From NCBI RefSeq assembly GCF_006715225.1, contig NZ_VFMU01000001.1:1736001-1800000 (forward strand): a DNA stretch of 64,000 nucleotides. Reading direction: 5' to 3'. The position numbers were made by a program, and so were the translations under genes. Shown here piece by piece: positions 53,746-62,371 of the stretch. Source of the DNA: Arthrobacter sp. SLBN-112. Its GTDB lineage: Bacteria > Actinomycetota > Actinomycetes > Actinomycetales > Micrococcaceae. The notes below the pieces were generated by a model. The model made no database searches, was not told the DNA's origin, and saw nothing but the letters and a program-made list of their open reading frames with translations. Numbering within the stretch: the stretch's first letter is position 1; each line of letters opens with the position of its first letter.

Positions 53746-54165
53746 ATGAACAGCGCGAACAAAGTGGACAGCAAAGGCAAAGGCACCATGGAGTTGTCCG
53801 GCGGAGTTCTTTATGTGCGCTGGAAGCCAGGGGCATACATAGGCGTCGACGTAGCCAGGGCAGGCATCGCAGCCATTTCCACCCTCGGCCAGGGTGCCAG
53901 GTTGCCGATGCTGGTCGAAATCCAGGGTGTGACGCACTCCGCGGCTGCTCGAAAAGTCTTTCCCGACTCGTCCAGCGTCTCGCGCATGGCGCTCTTGGGT
54001 TCCTCTCCCGTTGACCGGGTGGTCGCCATGTTCCGCCTGCCCCTGTTGCCGGCCGGGTTCCCGATCAGATACTTCACATCCGAAGACAAGGCACTGGCGT
54101 GGATGCTTGAGTCAGGAGGAGTCAGACGCGATGCAAAGCATCCACTAGCCTGCTCTATCAGGTAA
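53746..54165 (+). CDS. STAS/SpoIIAA-like domain protein
   Basis: A 139-residue protein whose fold pattern looks like SpoIIAA-like/STAS proteins (FDUF7793-like in actinobacteria): LSGGVLYVRWKPGAYIGVDVARAGI at the start and FRLPLLPAGFPIRYFTSEDKALAWML near the end. Such proteins act in phospho-switches or lipid binding. Assignment is by pattern only. Confidence 0.5.
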   Translation: MNSANKVDSKGKGTMELSGGVLYVRWKPGAYIGVDVARAGIAAISTLGQGARLPMLVEIQGVTHSAAARKVFPDSSSVSRMALLGSSPVDRVVAMFRLPLLPAGFPIRYFTSEDKALAWMLESGGVRRDAKHPLACSIR

Positions 54166-54343
54166 GCGGACTGACGCTACGTCCGTGCCGCCGTCACGTC
54201 AGGTTTTCGGGCCTCCACACCGGGCGCTCCTGCCATCGGCTGCGGTCGCGGCCAGGAATACCTGGCCGATCGCCGCTAAGGGTGCATATCGAAGGTAAAT
54301 GATTGGATGTCGCCAATGGCCCTCCCGGCTGAACCGGGTCCTG

Positions 54344-54568
54344 CTACCGCCTGCTGCGGTCCAGGAGCCACGATGCGTCCACGTCCGCCGGCGGTCGCCG
54401 GCGAAGTTTTCTGATCAGGATGGAGAAGGGCAGGAGCAGCAGTTGCAGCACTCCGGCGACGACCAGCAGCACAAGGAACAAGATGATGTCCGGGAGGTAT
54501 AGGAGGAAGATGCCTGCCGCAGCGGCGAAGTACCCGAAGGTGTACCCGAGGATCGTCCCGGTATCCAT
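54344..54568 (-). CDS. Small membrane protein
   Basis: A 74-residue protein with two hydrophobic stretches (8-28 and 30-55) and a basic C terminus. ATG 54568 follows GGAG at good spacing. No family recognised. Confidence 0.5.
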   Translation of the reverse strand: MDTGTILGYTFGYFAAAAGIFLLYLPDIILFLVLLVVAGVLQLLLLPFSILIRKLRRRPPADVDASWLLDRSRR

Positions 54569-54669
54569 GTCTGCTCCAAGGAACGGCCACCGTCGAAGGG
54601 TGGGTGCTATTGAATTGGTGGCTGCCCGGTCTCTTACCGGGCCTCGTCAGTTCGACGGGGGTCTCCTCG

Positions 54670-54915
54670 TCAGCCAGGGGCCTTTTTGATGCGCAACCTG
54701 CGTCGCCTTCGGGACGGGGCTTGATCGGTCACGGGCCGGGCCCTTCGCCAGGCCCTGTGGGGGCGATCGCTGGTGGGGTGGGGAGGCGGTAGGGCTGATG
54801 CCACCCTTGAGGACCCTCTCCTACGACGCCTCATCTCCAAAACAACGAGAAGGGTCAAGCCGATCCAGGCGAAGGCGGCAACGAATATCAGGACCACCGA
54901 TTGAGGCGTGCTCAC
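54670..54915 (-). CDS. Small single-TM protein
   Basis: An 81-residue protein with one N-terminal transmembrane helix (VVLIFVAAFAWIGLTLLVVL) and a very Arg/Pro-rich tail. GTG 54915 has AAGGAA upstream. The extreme tail composition makes the call uncertain. Confidence 0.4.
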   Translation of the reverse strand: MSTPQSVVLIFVAAFAWIGLTLLVVLEMRRRRRGSSRVASALPPPHPTSDRPHRAWRRARPVTDQAPSRRRRRLRIKKAPG

Positions 54916-55108
54916 GACGGCGTTCCTTGCCGTGCGGCGCTGAACAGCTGAAGATTAGGAGCTGGGGGATGGATGGACATGATGTCCCGGCTTTCCGCGG
55001 CTACCGCTTCGGCCGGCTTCACAACCAATGAGTAAACTATCCGCCTGTCACGGCAGCTGAGCAAGACGTAACGAATTTGAAGCAACTGCAGTGCGGGTGG
55101 ACGCGGAA

Positions 55109-55138
55109 AGGGTGCGCCCCGTTCGCTGAGCGCACCCT
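55109..55138. terminator. Terminator, copy 1 of a duplicated hairpin
   Basis: AGGGTGCGC and GCGCACCCT pair around a 12-base loop. The core including the loop is nearly identical to the hairpin at 55466-55505, so the pair flanks the GlsB-like gene as direct repeats. Confidence 0.8.
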
Positions 55139-55163
55139 CCTCGAAGCTTCAGTTGAGTGGCAG

Positions 55164-55424
55164 CTACCGGCGGACACTCCTGCGACCAGAGATTCCTTCC
55201 GCGACCCCGATGAGAAGAACTGCTGCGATGACGGCAACGATGAATCCAAGGAAGTTCAGTTCGAAGATGTTGCCGGTTCCCAAGAGGCTGGCGATAACAC
55301 CACCGATAACGGACCCGGCCAGGCCCAGCAAAAGCGTGGCGACGATGCTCAGATTTTGCTTGCCTGGCTTGATGAGCCGGGCAAGGGCACCAATGACGAG
55401 GCCTGCAACGATGAAACCAATCAT
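55164..55424 (-). CDS. GlsB/YeaQ/YmgE-family stress-response membrane protein
   Basis: An 86-residue membrane protein with three hydrophobic helices. MIGFIVAGLVIGALARLIKPGKQ is the family's N-terminal segment with the conserved Arg-Leu-(V/I)-Pro-Gly turn, and LLGLAGSVIGG follows. Family members are general-stress proteins of unknown mechanism. AAAGGAAAGG precedes ATG 55424. Near-identical terminators lie on both sides. Confidence 0.85.
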   Translation of the reverse strand: MIGFIVAGLVIGALARLIKPGKQNLSIVATLLLGLAGSVIGGVIASLLGTGNIFELNFLGFIVAVIAAVLLIGVAEGISGRRSVRR

Positions 55425-55465
55425 GACTTGCCTTTCCTTTGCGCTTCTCTCGAAAGGGGGGACAA

Positions 55466-55505
55466 CGAAAAGGGTGCGCCCCGTTCGCTGAGCGCACCCT
55501 TTTCG
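55466..55505. terminator. Terminator, copy 2 of a duplicated hairpin
   Basis: CGAAAAGGGTGCGC and its exact inverse GCGCACCCTTTTCG flank a 12-base loop. It lies upstream of the GlsB-like gene, where no gene now ends, suggesting it terminated a gene that has since decayed. Confidence 0.8.
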
Positions 55506-55710
55506 ATTCCCCTCGCACCGGATCCCCATCCGACTGAGCCCATCATAAGCATGCTTAGCATTGCATGCGCAAGCCCATCGAGTATTTGGTGACGGACTGC
55601 GCGTGCGGGGTCTCAGGGAGACGGCTTTCTCAAGCTCGTCCACGAACCCGGTCCGCGGCAGTCAACCTCCAGGCCACACCCTTGTGCAGGCGACAAAGGA
55701 TTTAATCCAG

Positions 55711-55833
55711 GCGACCCCCGTCTTGTCCCCCCTGCCGGCCGCGCTGGTCGAGAGGTGGGCGGACCACGGACATGTGTCGCATCTGGCCGAACCTGACCGG
55801 TTCGCAGAACGTGTCGCCGAATTTGTGAACTCA
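55711..55833 (+). pseudogene. Alpha/beta hydrolase C-terminal remnant
   Basis: About 41 codons on the plus strand read LSPLPAALVERWADHGHVSHLAEPDRFAERVAEF, which matches the C terminus of alpha/beta hydrolases around the catalytic histidine (GH-V/F-PHLEEPERF). The rest of the gene is absent: the sequence before it in all frames does not continue the fold. The stretch from about 55506 to 55881 holds only this remnant. Confidence 0.55.
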
Positions 55834-55881
55834 GTCCGGTGTTACTGCTGGGTCATCGCTGAACCATTCCAGGCAAAGAAA

Positions 55882-55921
55882 AAGGCTCTGATTCCCTCAG
55901 TTATAAGGGAATCAGAGCCTT
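55882..55921. terminator. Terminator next to tRNA-Ser
   Basis: AAGGCTCTGATTCCCT and its exact inverse AGGGAATCAGAGCCTT flank an 8-base loop, nine bases from the 3' end of the tRNA-Ser gene. It most likely terminates the tRNA transcript and may also serve the remnant. Confidence 0.88.
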
Positions 55922-55930
55922 CCTCGTCAG

Positions 55931-56017
55931 CGGTGACGGTGGGATTTGAACCCACGTTGGCTTTTACACCAAACAACATTTCGAGTGTTGCACCTTCGGC
56001 CGCTCGGACACGTCACC
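55931..56017 (-). tRNA. tRNA-Ser (anticodon CGA)
   Basis: An 87-base class II tRNA. Acceptor stem GGTGACG/CGTCACC, anticodon loop CTCGAAA between CAACA and TGTTG, a long variable arm, T loop GTTCAAATC and discriminator G. The anticodon CGA (55983-55981) decodes UCG. CCA is not encoded. Confidence 0.95.
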
Positions 56018-56028
56018 AACCTCAATAG

Positions 56029-56077
56029 GGTACCGGAGCATGGCCCGCATCCCCAAAACGGGGGCCATGCCGGTGCC
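56029..56077. repeat. Bulged hairpin upstream of tRNA-Ser
   Basis: GGTACCGG-AG-CATGGCCC pairs with GGGCCATG-CCGGTGCC: 16 pairs with a two-base bulge and one G-U, loop about 15 bases. It lies in the region that should hold the tRNA promoter and before the divergent HNH gene. Function unknown. Confidence 0.6.
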
Positions 56078-56191
56078 GTCTGCCGGATCGTCCAAAGGCC
56101 CGCTTTCCATGTCCGGCGCCACCGGTTGATCGTCTTCGGGACGCGATGGAGGCAGATCATCAATGTCACACCCCCTTGTCATGATGGGTTT

Positions 56192-57604
56192 ATGGGGAAA
56201 GCGGCGGTGGCAAGGGCGTTCGAGGACATCAAGGCCGCCCTCGCTGTGCTTGACGCGGAAGTTGATGGGGCGGGTTCAGAGGCGTTTTCGGAGGCTGATC
56301 CGTTGGCGGGGTTGGCGGATGGTTGCCTTGATATTTTGGCTGGGTCCCGGGAGGTGGAGGCGGGGATCGCGGGGCTAAAGGTGAAGGCTGCGGTGCGGTA
56401 CGCGGAGACTGCCCATGCTCTTGCGCCGCCGGATACCCCGGTGGTGGCGCAGGAGATGGCGGTCGCGGCGGAGATAGGGTGCGTGCTGGCGTTGGGTCCG
56501 CGGGCTGCGGTGTCGTTCCTTGCCACGTCCCATGCCCTGACCGTCGGTTTGCCGCGGACCTTGGAGGCTTTGCGGGCCGGGAGCCTGTCGTGGCAGCACG
56601 CCGTGGCCATGGCCGACGAAACCGCTGCCCTTGATCCTGCGGGCGCCGCGGCGTTGGAGGCCCATTTCCTGGACCCCAACGCACCTGACGCCATGCGGGG
56701 GTGCCCGGTGGGGGAGATGCCGGCGCACCGGTTCAAGGCCAAGGCCCGGCTCTGGCGGGAACGCCACCACGCGGAGTCGATCGAGAAGCGGCACGCCAGA
56801 TCGGTACTGGACCGACGGGTAGAGTTTCGGCCGGACCGGGACGGGATGGCCTGGCTCTCGGCGTGCCTCCCGGCGGACCAAGCTGTGGCTGGCTGGAACC
56901 GGCTCACCGCTATTGCCCGTGGGATGCAGGGCCCGCACGAGTCCCGCACCATGCCCCAGCTGCGGGCTGACAATTTCGCCGAAGCGATCCTTGGCAGCAG
57001 CAACAGCACCGGCAGTGGTACCGGCCCCGCGGGGGTCCCGTCGCCGATCAGGGCCCAGGTGCTGGTGACGGTCCCGGTGTTTTCCCTGCTGAGTTTGACG
57101 GATGAGCCGGCGGTGCTGGACGGGTACGGGCCGATCCCGCCGTCGATGGCACGGCGCCTCGTTGCGGACGGGGCAGATTCGTTTCACCGCGTGTTGGTGG
57201 ATCCGCGGGACGGGGCGCCGCTGGAGATCGGCAGGACCAGCTACCGAATCACGAAAGCGATGCGGGCCTGGCTGAGGATGCGGGAAGGCAAGTGTCCGTT
57301 CCCCGGTTGCAGCAACAACTCCTTGGACAACGACGCCGACCACATCCTCGCCTGGCACAAAGGCGGCACAACGGGGATCAGCAATTTGGGACAGCCCTGC
57401 CCCAAGCACCACAGGCTCCGGCACACCACAGGCTGGAAACCCACCCCGGCCAGCAAGAACGAACCACCCGGCTGGACCTCACCCACCGGCCGGCACTACA
57501 AAAGCGAACACCAGGACTGGGAACCACCACACTGGCCTCCCGGGTTCCTGCCCGGCCAACGAAGCCTCCTCGAGGAAGCACTCCTCCAGCATCTCGCCTC
57601 ATAA
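56192..57604 (+). CDS. DUF222 / HNH endonuclease-domain protein
   Basis: A 470-residue protein of the DUF222 (13E12 repeat) family that is present in many copies in Arthrobacter and mycobacteria. The C terminus holds an HNH nuclease: CPFPGCSNNSLDNDADHILAWHKGG...CPKHHRLRH with zinc-binding cysteines and the DH catalytic pair. ATG 56192 is the first start after the tRNA-side hairpin; longer frames cover the tRNA. Function is unsettled; multicopy nature suggests mobile or selfish behaviour. Confidence 0.88.
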   Translation: MGKAAVARAFEDIKAALAVLDAEVDGAGSEAFSEADPLAGLADGCLDILAGSREVEAGIAGLKVKAAVRYAETAHALAPPDTPVVAQEMAVAAEIGCVLALGPRAAVSFLATSHALTVGLPRTLEALRAGSLSWQHAVAMADETAALDPAGAAALEAHFLDPNAPDAMRGCPVGEMPAHRFKAKARLWRERHHAESIEKRHARSVLDRRVEFRPDRDGMAWLSACLPADQAVAGWNRLTAIARGMQGPHESRTMPQLRADNFAEAILGSSNSTGSGTGPAGVPSPIRAQVLVTVPVFSLLSLTDEPAVLDGYGPIPPSMARRLVADGADSFHRVLVDPRDGAPLEIGRTSYRITKAMRAWLRMREGKCPFPGCSNNSLDNDADHILAWHKGGTTGISNLGQPCPKHHRLRHTTGWKPTPASKNEPPGWTSPTGRHYKSEHQDWEPPHWPPGFLPGQRSLLEEALLQHLAS

Positions 57605-57774
57605 ACCGAAGCTGCTGCACTGGGGAGTGTTAATCCGCCGCGTGGCTAGTCGACGCCACCACCTTCCTGGAGGCGGGGGCGGCTGGCGCTGGCCTCCAGC
57701 CCATGCCGCGACACCCTGCCACCCGCCGTCGGACTTTCCCTGTCCATGCGCGTCCGATTAGATTCATCAGCAAG

Positions 57775-58809
57775 ATGACAAATTCACAGACTCCGATCCA
57801 CGCAACCGCATACTGGACCACTGCCAAGGAGCACGGCGAGCTGAGGCCTGAAGAGGTGCCCGCGCCGGGGCCGGGCGAAGCGCTGGTCCGTGCCCTGTAC
57901 TCCGGCATCAGTAAGGGCACCGAAATGGTGGTCCACGCAGGAGCCGTGCCGCCGCGCGTCGCAGAAGAGATGCGGGCCCCGCACCAGGAAGGGAACTTTC
58001 CCGGACCCGTGAAGTTCGGCTACCTCTCTGTGGGAGTGGTGGAGGAAGGACCCGAGGAGTGGACGGGCCAGCGCGTCTTTTGCCTGAATCCTCATCAGGA
58101 CCTCTACGTGGTCCCGGTGACCTCCCTGACCAGGATTCCCGACGACGTTCCATCCCGCCGTGCTGTCCTCACCGGCACGGTGGAAACGGCAGTCAATGCC
58201 TTGTGGGAAGCCGGGCCGCGGCTGGGCGATCGGATTGCCGTGGTCGGCGCCGGCCTTGTGGGCGGCATGGTGGCGACGCTGCTGCGCACCTTCCCGTTGC
58301 AGCGCCTGCAGCTGGTGGACCTCGACGCCGGCCGGAAGGAGCTCGCGGACACTCTGGGCGTTGACTTCGCACATCCGGATGACGCCCTGGCAGACTGCGA
58401 CATCGTGTTCCATTGCTCGGCATCGCAGGAAGGCCTGGAGCGCAGCCTGCAGCTCGCCGGCGATGAAGGCGAGGTCATCGAAATGTCCTGGTACGCCAAC
58501 CGGGAGGTCACTGTGCCGCTGGGGGAGGACTTCCACGCGAGGCGGCTGTCCATCAGAGCGAGCCAGGTGGGCATGGTGGCACGTGCACGCAGACACCGCC
58601 GCAGCAATGCGGACCGCTTGGACCTGGCTGTTTCGCTGCTCAAGGACCCCGTCTTCGATGCATTCCTGACCGGATCGTCCCGGTTTGAGAACCTGCCCAG
58701 TGTGGTCCAGAGCCTGGCAGATGGCAGCCTGGAAGCACTGTGCCACGTCGTTGAGTACCCCGCCAGCGAGAGCGGCCCAGCTGCCCACAACCCGGAAAAC
58801 TTGAGGTAA
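57775..58809 (+). CDS. Medium-chain dehydrogenase (MDR, zinc-alcohol-dehydrogenase-like)
   Basis: A 344-residue MDR-fold oxidoreductase. The GroES-like half spans about 1-150 and the Rossmann half shows RIAVVGAGLVGGMVATLL followed by VDLDAGRKELADTLGV. The usual zinc cysteine/histidine set is not complete (the start has GISKGTEMVVHAG but no GHE motif), so it may be zinc-independent. Starts a three-gene unit: the next gene begins three bases after its stop. Confidence 0.82.
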   Translation: MTNSQTPIHATAYWTTAKEHGELRPEEVPAPGPGEALVRALYSGISKGTEMVVHAGAVPPRVAEEMRAPHQEGNFPGPVKFGYLSVGVVEEGPEEWTGQRVFCLNPHQDLYVVPVTSLTRIPDDVPSRRAVLTGTVETAVNALWEAGPRLGDRIAVVGAGLVGGMVATLLRTFPLQRLQLVDLDAGRKELADTLGVDFAHPDDALADCDIVFHCSASQEGLERSLQLAGDEGEVIEMSWYANREVTVPLGEDFHARRLSIRASQVGMVARARRHRRSNADRLDLAVSLLKDPVFDAFLTGSSRFENLPSVVQSLADGSLEALCHVVEYPASESGPAAHNPENLR

Positions 58810-58812
58810 CCC

Positions 58813-59208
58813 ATGTTCAGCCTGACCATCCGCCGCCACTTCATGATTGCCCACAGCCTTCCCCGTGAGGCTTTCGGTCCCGCCCAAGGCCTGCACGGGG
58901 CCACCTTCGTCGCCGAGGTGGCTTTCCGCCGTCGCGCCCTGAACGCCGACGCGATCGTCCTGGACATCGGCGCGGCCGGAACCATCATCGAGGAAGTGCT
59001 CGCCGGACTGAATTACCGCAACCTGGACGAGCACCCGGATTTCGAGGGCAAGCTCAGCACCACGGAAGCCCTGGCCGAGTACATCGCCCGGAAGGTGGCC
59101 GCACAGATCGAGGACACCGACGACGGCCGCGAACTCGCAGGAATCGACGTCACCCTGCGCGAGAACCCGGACGCCTGGGCCACCTACTCCCTGGACCTCA
59201 CCGCCTAG
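58813..59208 (+). CDS. Degenerate 6-pyruvoyl-tetrahydropterin synthase / QueD-like protein
   Basis: A 131-residue protein with the T-fold pattern of PTPS/QueD enzymes: FMIAHSLP..LHGATFVAEVAF at the N terminus, VLDIGAAGTII, LDEHPDF..STTEALAEYIA and LRENPDAWATY at the end. It differs at key sites: the zinc-binding HGH is HGA, no cysteine occurs anywhere (the PTPS/QueD catalytic Cys is missing), and the catalytic DH pair is NY. It may have lost pterin chemistry or do a different reaction. Spacing to its neighbours is three and two bases. Confidence 0.75.
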   Translation: MFSLTIRRHFMIAHSLPREAFGPAQGLHGATFVAEVAFRRRALNADAIVLDIGAAGTIIEEVLAGLNYRNLDEHPDFEGKLSTTEALAEYIARKVAAQIEDTDDGRELAGIDVTLRENPDAWATYSLDLTA

Positions 59209-59210
59209 CC

Positions 59211-60317
59211 ATGCGCCCCATCCGGTTGCTGGTCCCCGGCAACATCCACCACAGCTCAGGCGGCAACGTCTACAATGCGCGCCTGGTTGCCGGGCTGCAG
59301 GAACGTGGCATCCAGGTCGAAGTGGTCGCCGTGGAGGGCAACTGGCCGGACGCCGGTGCGAAGGACCGGCGCCGGCTGGGCACCTCCCTCGGGGCATGGG
59401 GACCGGGGGAGGGCCCGGGGCAGGCAGTGACCATTGTGGATGGGCTGGTAGCGGTGGGCGCCCCGGATGAACTGGAGTTCGCGGCGAAGGCAGGGCGCGA
59501 AACATGGATTCTGGTGCATATGCTCGTTGAGGAAAGTTCCGGGGCTGCAGCACTGGAACGTGAAGCCAGGGCTCTCCGCGCGGCAACGGGTGTGATCTGC
59601 ACCAGCAGCTCTTCAGCGTCGTTCCTCGTGGAGAGAGGGCTTCCGCGGGCGGAAGTTGTCCTTCCCGGAGCCAATCCCGCACCACAGGCACACGGATCCA
59701 CACCCCCGCACGTGGCGGTGGTCGCCGCACTGCTGCCTAACAAGGATCAGCTGCTGACGGTGGAGGCCCTGAGGCACATTCAGGACCTTGCCTGGACGGC
59801 ATCGCTCGTGGGCTCAGACCAGGCGGACCCGGACTACGCGCAGCAGGTCCGGGCTCTTATTACGGCCAACGGACTCAGCAAGCGGGTCCAGCTCACCGGC
59901 GAACTCAGCGGCGAAGCCCTTGAGGCTGAATGGGCGCGCACGGACCTGAGCTTGCTGGTATCACGGGTGGAAGCCTTCGGCATGGCTGTCACTGAATCCC
60001 TGGCCCACGGCATCCCCGTACTGGTCCGGTCAGGGACAGGGGCCGTGGAGGCGCTGGGGATGGCCGGACTGGCAACGGACGACGGCGAACCCAGCCTTCC
60101 GGGGGCAGCGCTTTTCCTTCCAGCCGGGGGACAGGAGAGTCCCGGCCTGCTGGCCGACGCCATGCGCGAGTGGTTGGTGGATGAAAGGACGCGCGAAAGC
60201 TGGCGGACAGCTGCGGTTGATGCGCGGACCAGGCTGCCGGGATGGGGCAAAACGGCTCAGGACGTGCTGGCCCTCCTCGAGGGACGCGATGACCAAGGAG
60301 AGCGGCAACAGCGCTAG
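59211..60317 (+). CDS. Glycosyltransferase family 4-like
   Basis: A 368-residue GT-B glycosyltransferase. The C-terminal domain has the E-X7-E region in SRVEAFGMAVTESLAHGIPVLV; the N-terminal Gly-rich SSGGNVYNARLVAGLQ fits nucleotide-sugar donors. Starts two bases after the PTPS-like gene and ends overlapping the convergent tadA by four bases. Together the trio suggests making and decorating a small metabolite. Confidence 0.85.
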   Translation: MRPIRLLVPGNIHHSSGGNVYNARLVAGLQERGIQVEVVAVEGNWPDAGAKDRRRLGTSLGAWGPGEGPGQAVTIVDGLVAVGAPDELEFAAKAGRETWILVHMLVEESSGAAALEREARALRAATGVICTSSSSASFLVERGLPRAEVVLPGANPAPQAHGSTPPHVAVVAALLPNKDQLLTVEALRHIQDLAWTASLVGSDQADPDYAQQVRALITANGLSKRVQLTGELSGEALEAEWARTDLSLLVSRVEAFGMAVTESLAHGIPVLVRSGTGAVEALGMAGLATDDGEPSLPGAALFLPAGGQESPGLLADAMREWLVDERTRESWRTAAVDARTRLPGWGKTAQDVLALLEGRDDQGERQQR

Positions 60318-60820
60318 CGGATGCTCCGGTGCGCCGCGAAAAACTCCCGCAGCACCAGCGCGCACTCTTCCTCGCGGACCCCGGGGTACACCTCAACCCA
60401 GTGGTTGAGCCGGCGTTCCCGGAGGATGTCGAATACGGATCCTGCGGCACCGGCCTTCTCGTCCCAGGCCCCAAAGACAACGCGGGGGATCCGGGCCAGG
60501 ACAATCGCGCCCGCGCACATGGCGCAGGGTTCCAGGGTGACCACCAGGGTGCAGTCGGACAACCGCCAGCCGTCGCCCTTGCCGCCATCGAGCCGTGCCC
60601 TCTCCTTCAGTCGCGCGGCAGCCTCCCTGATGGCCACCACCTCGGCGTGGGCTGTGGGGTCGCCCAGTTCCTCCCGCTGGTTCCGTCCGGAACCCAGCAC
60701 ATCGCCGTCGGGCCCTATGACCACGGCGCCGATGGGCACATCCTCTGTGGCGAGCGCCCGGCGGGCCTGCGCCAGGGCAAGGCCCATCCAGGCATCGTGT
60801 TTCTTTTCGGGCAACCGCAT
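60314..60820 (-). CDS. tadA: tRNA-specific adenosine deaminase
   Basis: A 168-residue zinc deaminase that converts A34 to inosine in tRNA-Arg(ACG). The zinc site is HAEVVAI and PCAMCAGAI, with the catalytic Glu next to the His. C-terminal REFFAAHRS matches TadA. Single gene, convergent with the glycosyltransferase (4-base overlap). Confidence 0.92.
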   Translation of the reverse strand: MRLPEKKHDAWMGLALAQARRALATEDVPIGAVVIGPDGDVLGSGRNQREELGDPTAHAEVVAIREAAARLKERARLDGGKGDGWRLSDCTLVVTLEPCAMCAGAIVLARIPRVVFGAWDEKAGAAGSVFDILRERRLNHWVEVYPGVREEECALVLREFFAAHRSIR

Positions 60821-60875
60821 GGCTCAATGATAGTTTCGGGGTTAGTCAGGTTACTTGCCGATGCCGGGAGGCACC

Positions 60876-61679
60876 ATGGACACTCTTCGGGACCGCTTAG
60901 GTACTTGGTTCAAACCGTACGCGGCGCTGATCCTCACCATTCTGGTGGGCGGTGTGATCATCGTGTCCCTGGCGCTGCTTGGGTCCGAGGTCTATGACGA
61001 CGTGGTGGACTCCGCCGGGCTGGCCAACCTGGACAAACCTGCCCTGGGGTTCGCCGAGACCCTGCGCAGCCCCTGGCTCGATGCGGTTGCCACGGGGTTC
61101 ACCAACATCGGCGGCGGCATCGGGATGCCCATCCTCGCCAGCATCCTCACGGCATGGTTGACCTTCCTCAGCCGGAACTGGCGCCCCCTGATCCTGATCG
61201 GCGGCGCAGCGGCAGCGTCGGTCAGCGCCACCACCTTCGGCAAGAAGCTGGTGGGCCGTACCCGCCCGGACCATGCTGACGCCGTTCCCCCCTACGAGGA
61301 TTCGCCCTCTTTCCCCAGCGGGCACACCTTGAACACCACCGTGGTCATTAGCCTGGTGATCTACCTCATCTGCCTTCAGTTCCATACGATGCGGGTGCGC
61401 GTCAGTGCCATCACCGCCGGTTCCCTCTTCATCATCGCCATGGGCCTGAGCAGGGTGTTCCTGGGCCACCACTGGCTGACCGACGTCATGGCCGGCTGGA
61501 TCCTGGGACTGGCCTGGGTGGCCATCGTCATCCTGGCCCACCGGCTGTTCCACCTGGTCCGCAGGCGCGAACACATCGGCGCGGCGCCGTCGTTCGACCG
61601 TCCCATTGTCCGCGACGTGGTGGCCGAGGAATTGCACGACGGCGGATCTTCCGGACGTGGGAAGGGCAGCGCCGGGTGA
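60876..61679 (+). CDS. PAP2-family phosphatase
   Basis: A 267-residue integral membrane phosphatase. The three PAP2 motifs are KKLVGRTRP, PSFPSGHT and SRVFLGHHWLTDVMAG, in that order, among about six helices. It dephosphorylates lipid or polyprenyl phosphates outside the membrane. ATG 60876 has GGGAGG upstream; TTG 60855 is the longer alternative. The tail is basic and acidic. Confidence 0.88.
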   Translation: MDTLRDRLGTWFKPYAALILTILVGGVIIVSLALLGSEVYDDVVDSAGLANLDKPALGFAETLRSPWLDAVATGFTNIGGGIGMPILASILTAWLTFLSRNWRPLILIGGAAAASVSATTFGKKLVGRTRPDHADAVPPYEDSPSFPSGHTLNTTVVISLVIYLICLQFHTMRVRVSAITAGSLFIIAMGLSRVFLGHHWLTDVMAGWILGLAWVAIVILAHRLFHLVRRREHIGAAPSFDRPIVRDVVAEELHDGGSSGRGKGSAG

Positions 61680-61691
61680 TAGTTTTGAGGG

Positions 61692-62327
61692 ATGCGCACT
61701 CTCGTTGTTGACCACCCCCTGGTCGCCCACAAGCTCACCGTCCTGCGGGACAAGAACACGCCGTCGCCGGTCTTCCGCCAGCTGACGGAAGAGCTGGTGA
61801 CCCTGCTGGCATACGAAGCAACGCGGGAGGTCCGCACCGAGCCGGTCACCATCCAGACGCCGGTCAGCACCACCATCGGCACCGCGTTCACCAAACCCAC
61901 CCCGCTGGTGGTTCCCATCCTCCGCGCGGGTTTGGGCATGCTGGAGGGCATGACCAAGCTCGTTCCCACTGCCGAGGTGGGCTTCCTGGGCATGGCCAGG
62001 GATGAGGAAACGCTGGACATCATCACCTACGCCGAGCGCCTGCCGGAGGACCTCACCGGCCGCCAGGTCTTCGTCCTGGACCCCATGCTGGCCACCGGCG
62101 GAACCCTGCGCGAAGCCATTAAGTTCCTCTTCAAGCGTGGCGCATCCGATGTCACCTGCATCTGCCTGCTGGCCGCCCCGGAGGGCCTGGCCCGGCTGGA
62201 AGAGGAACTGTCAGGGGCCAACGTGCACATCGTCCTGGCCTCAATCGACGAGAAGCTCAACGAGAAGTCCTACATCGTACCGGGCCTGGGCGACGCCGGC
62301 GACCGCCTCTACGGCATCGCCGGGTAG
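61692..62327 (+). CDS. upp: Uracil phosphoribosyltransferase
   Basis: A 211-residue type I PRTase that salvages uracil to UMP with [17 protein letters not shown] and the PRPP loop [15 protein letters not shown] are intact, and the C-terminal GDAGDRLYG is the uracil site. Starts 12 bases after the PAP2 gene; GAGGG directly precedes the ATG. Confidence 0.95.
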   Translation: MRTLVVDHPLVAHKLTVLRDKNTPSPVFRQLTEELVTLLAYEATREVRTEPVTIQTPVSTTIGTAFTKPTPLVVPILRAGLGMLEGMTKLVPTAEVGFLGMARDEETLDIITYAERLPEDLTGRQVFVLDPMLATGGTLREAIKFLFKRGASDVTCICLLAAPEGLARLEEELSGANVHIVLASIDEKLNEKSYIVPGLGDAGDRLYGIAG

Positions 62328-62371
62328 ATTTCACCCTTTTTCAATACAGTTCCCGCCGCTAACCTGTGCGG

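Noticed and set aside
50607..57604. Prophage or integrative element
   Set aside because: No integrase, portal, capsid or transposase gene and no direct repeat of the tRNA 3' end visible within the window.
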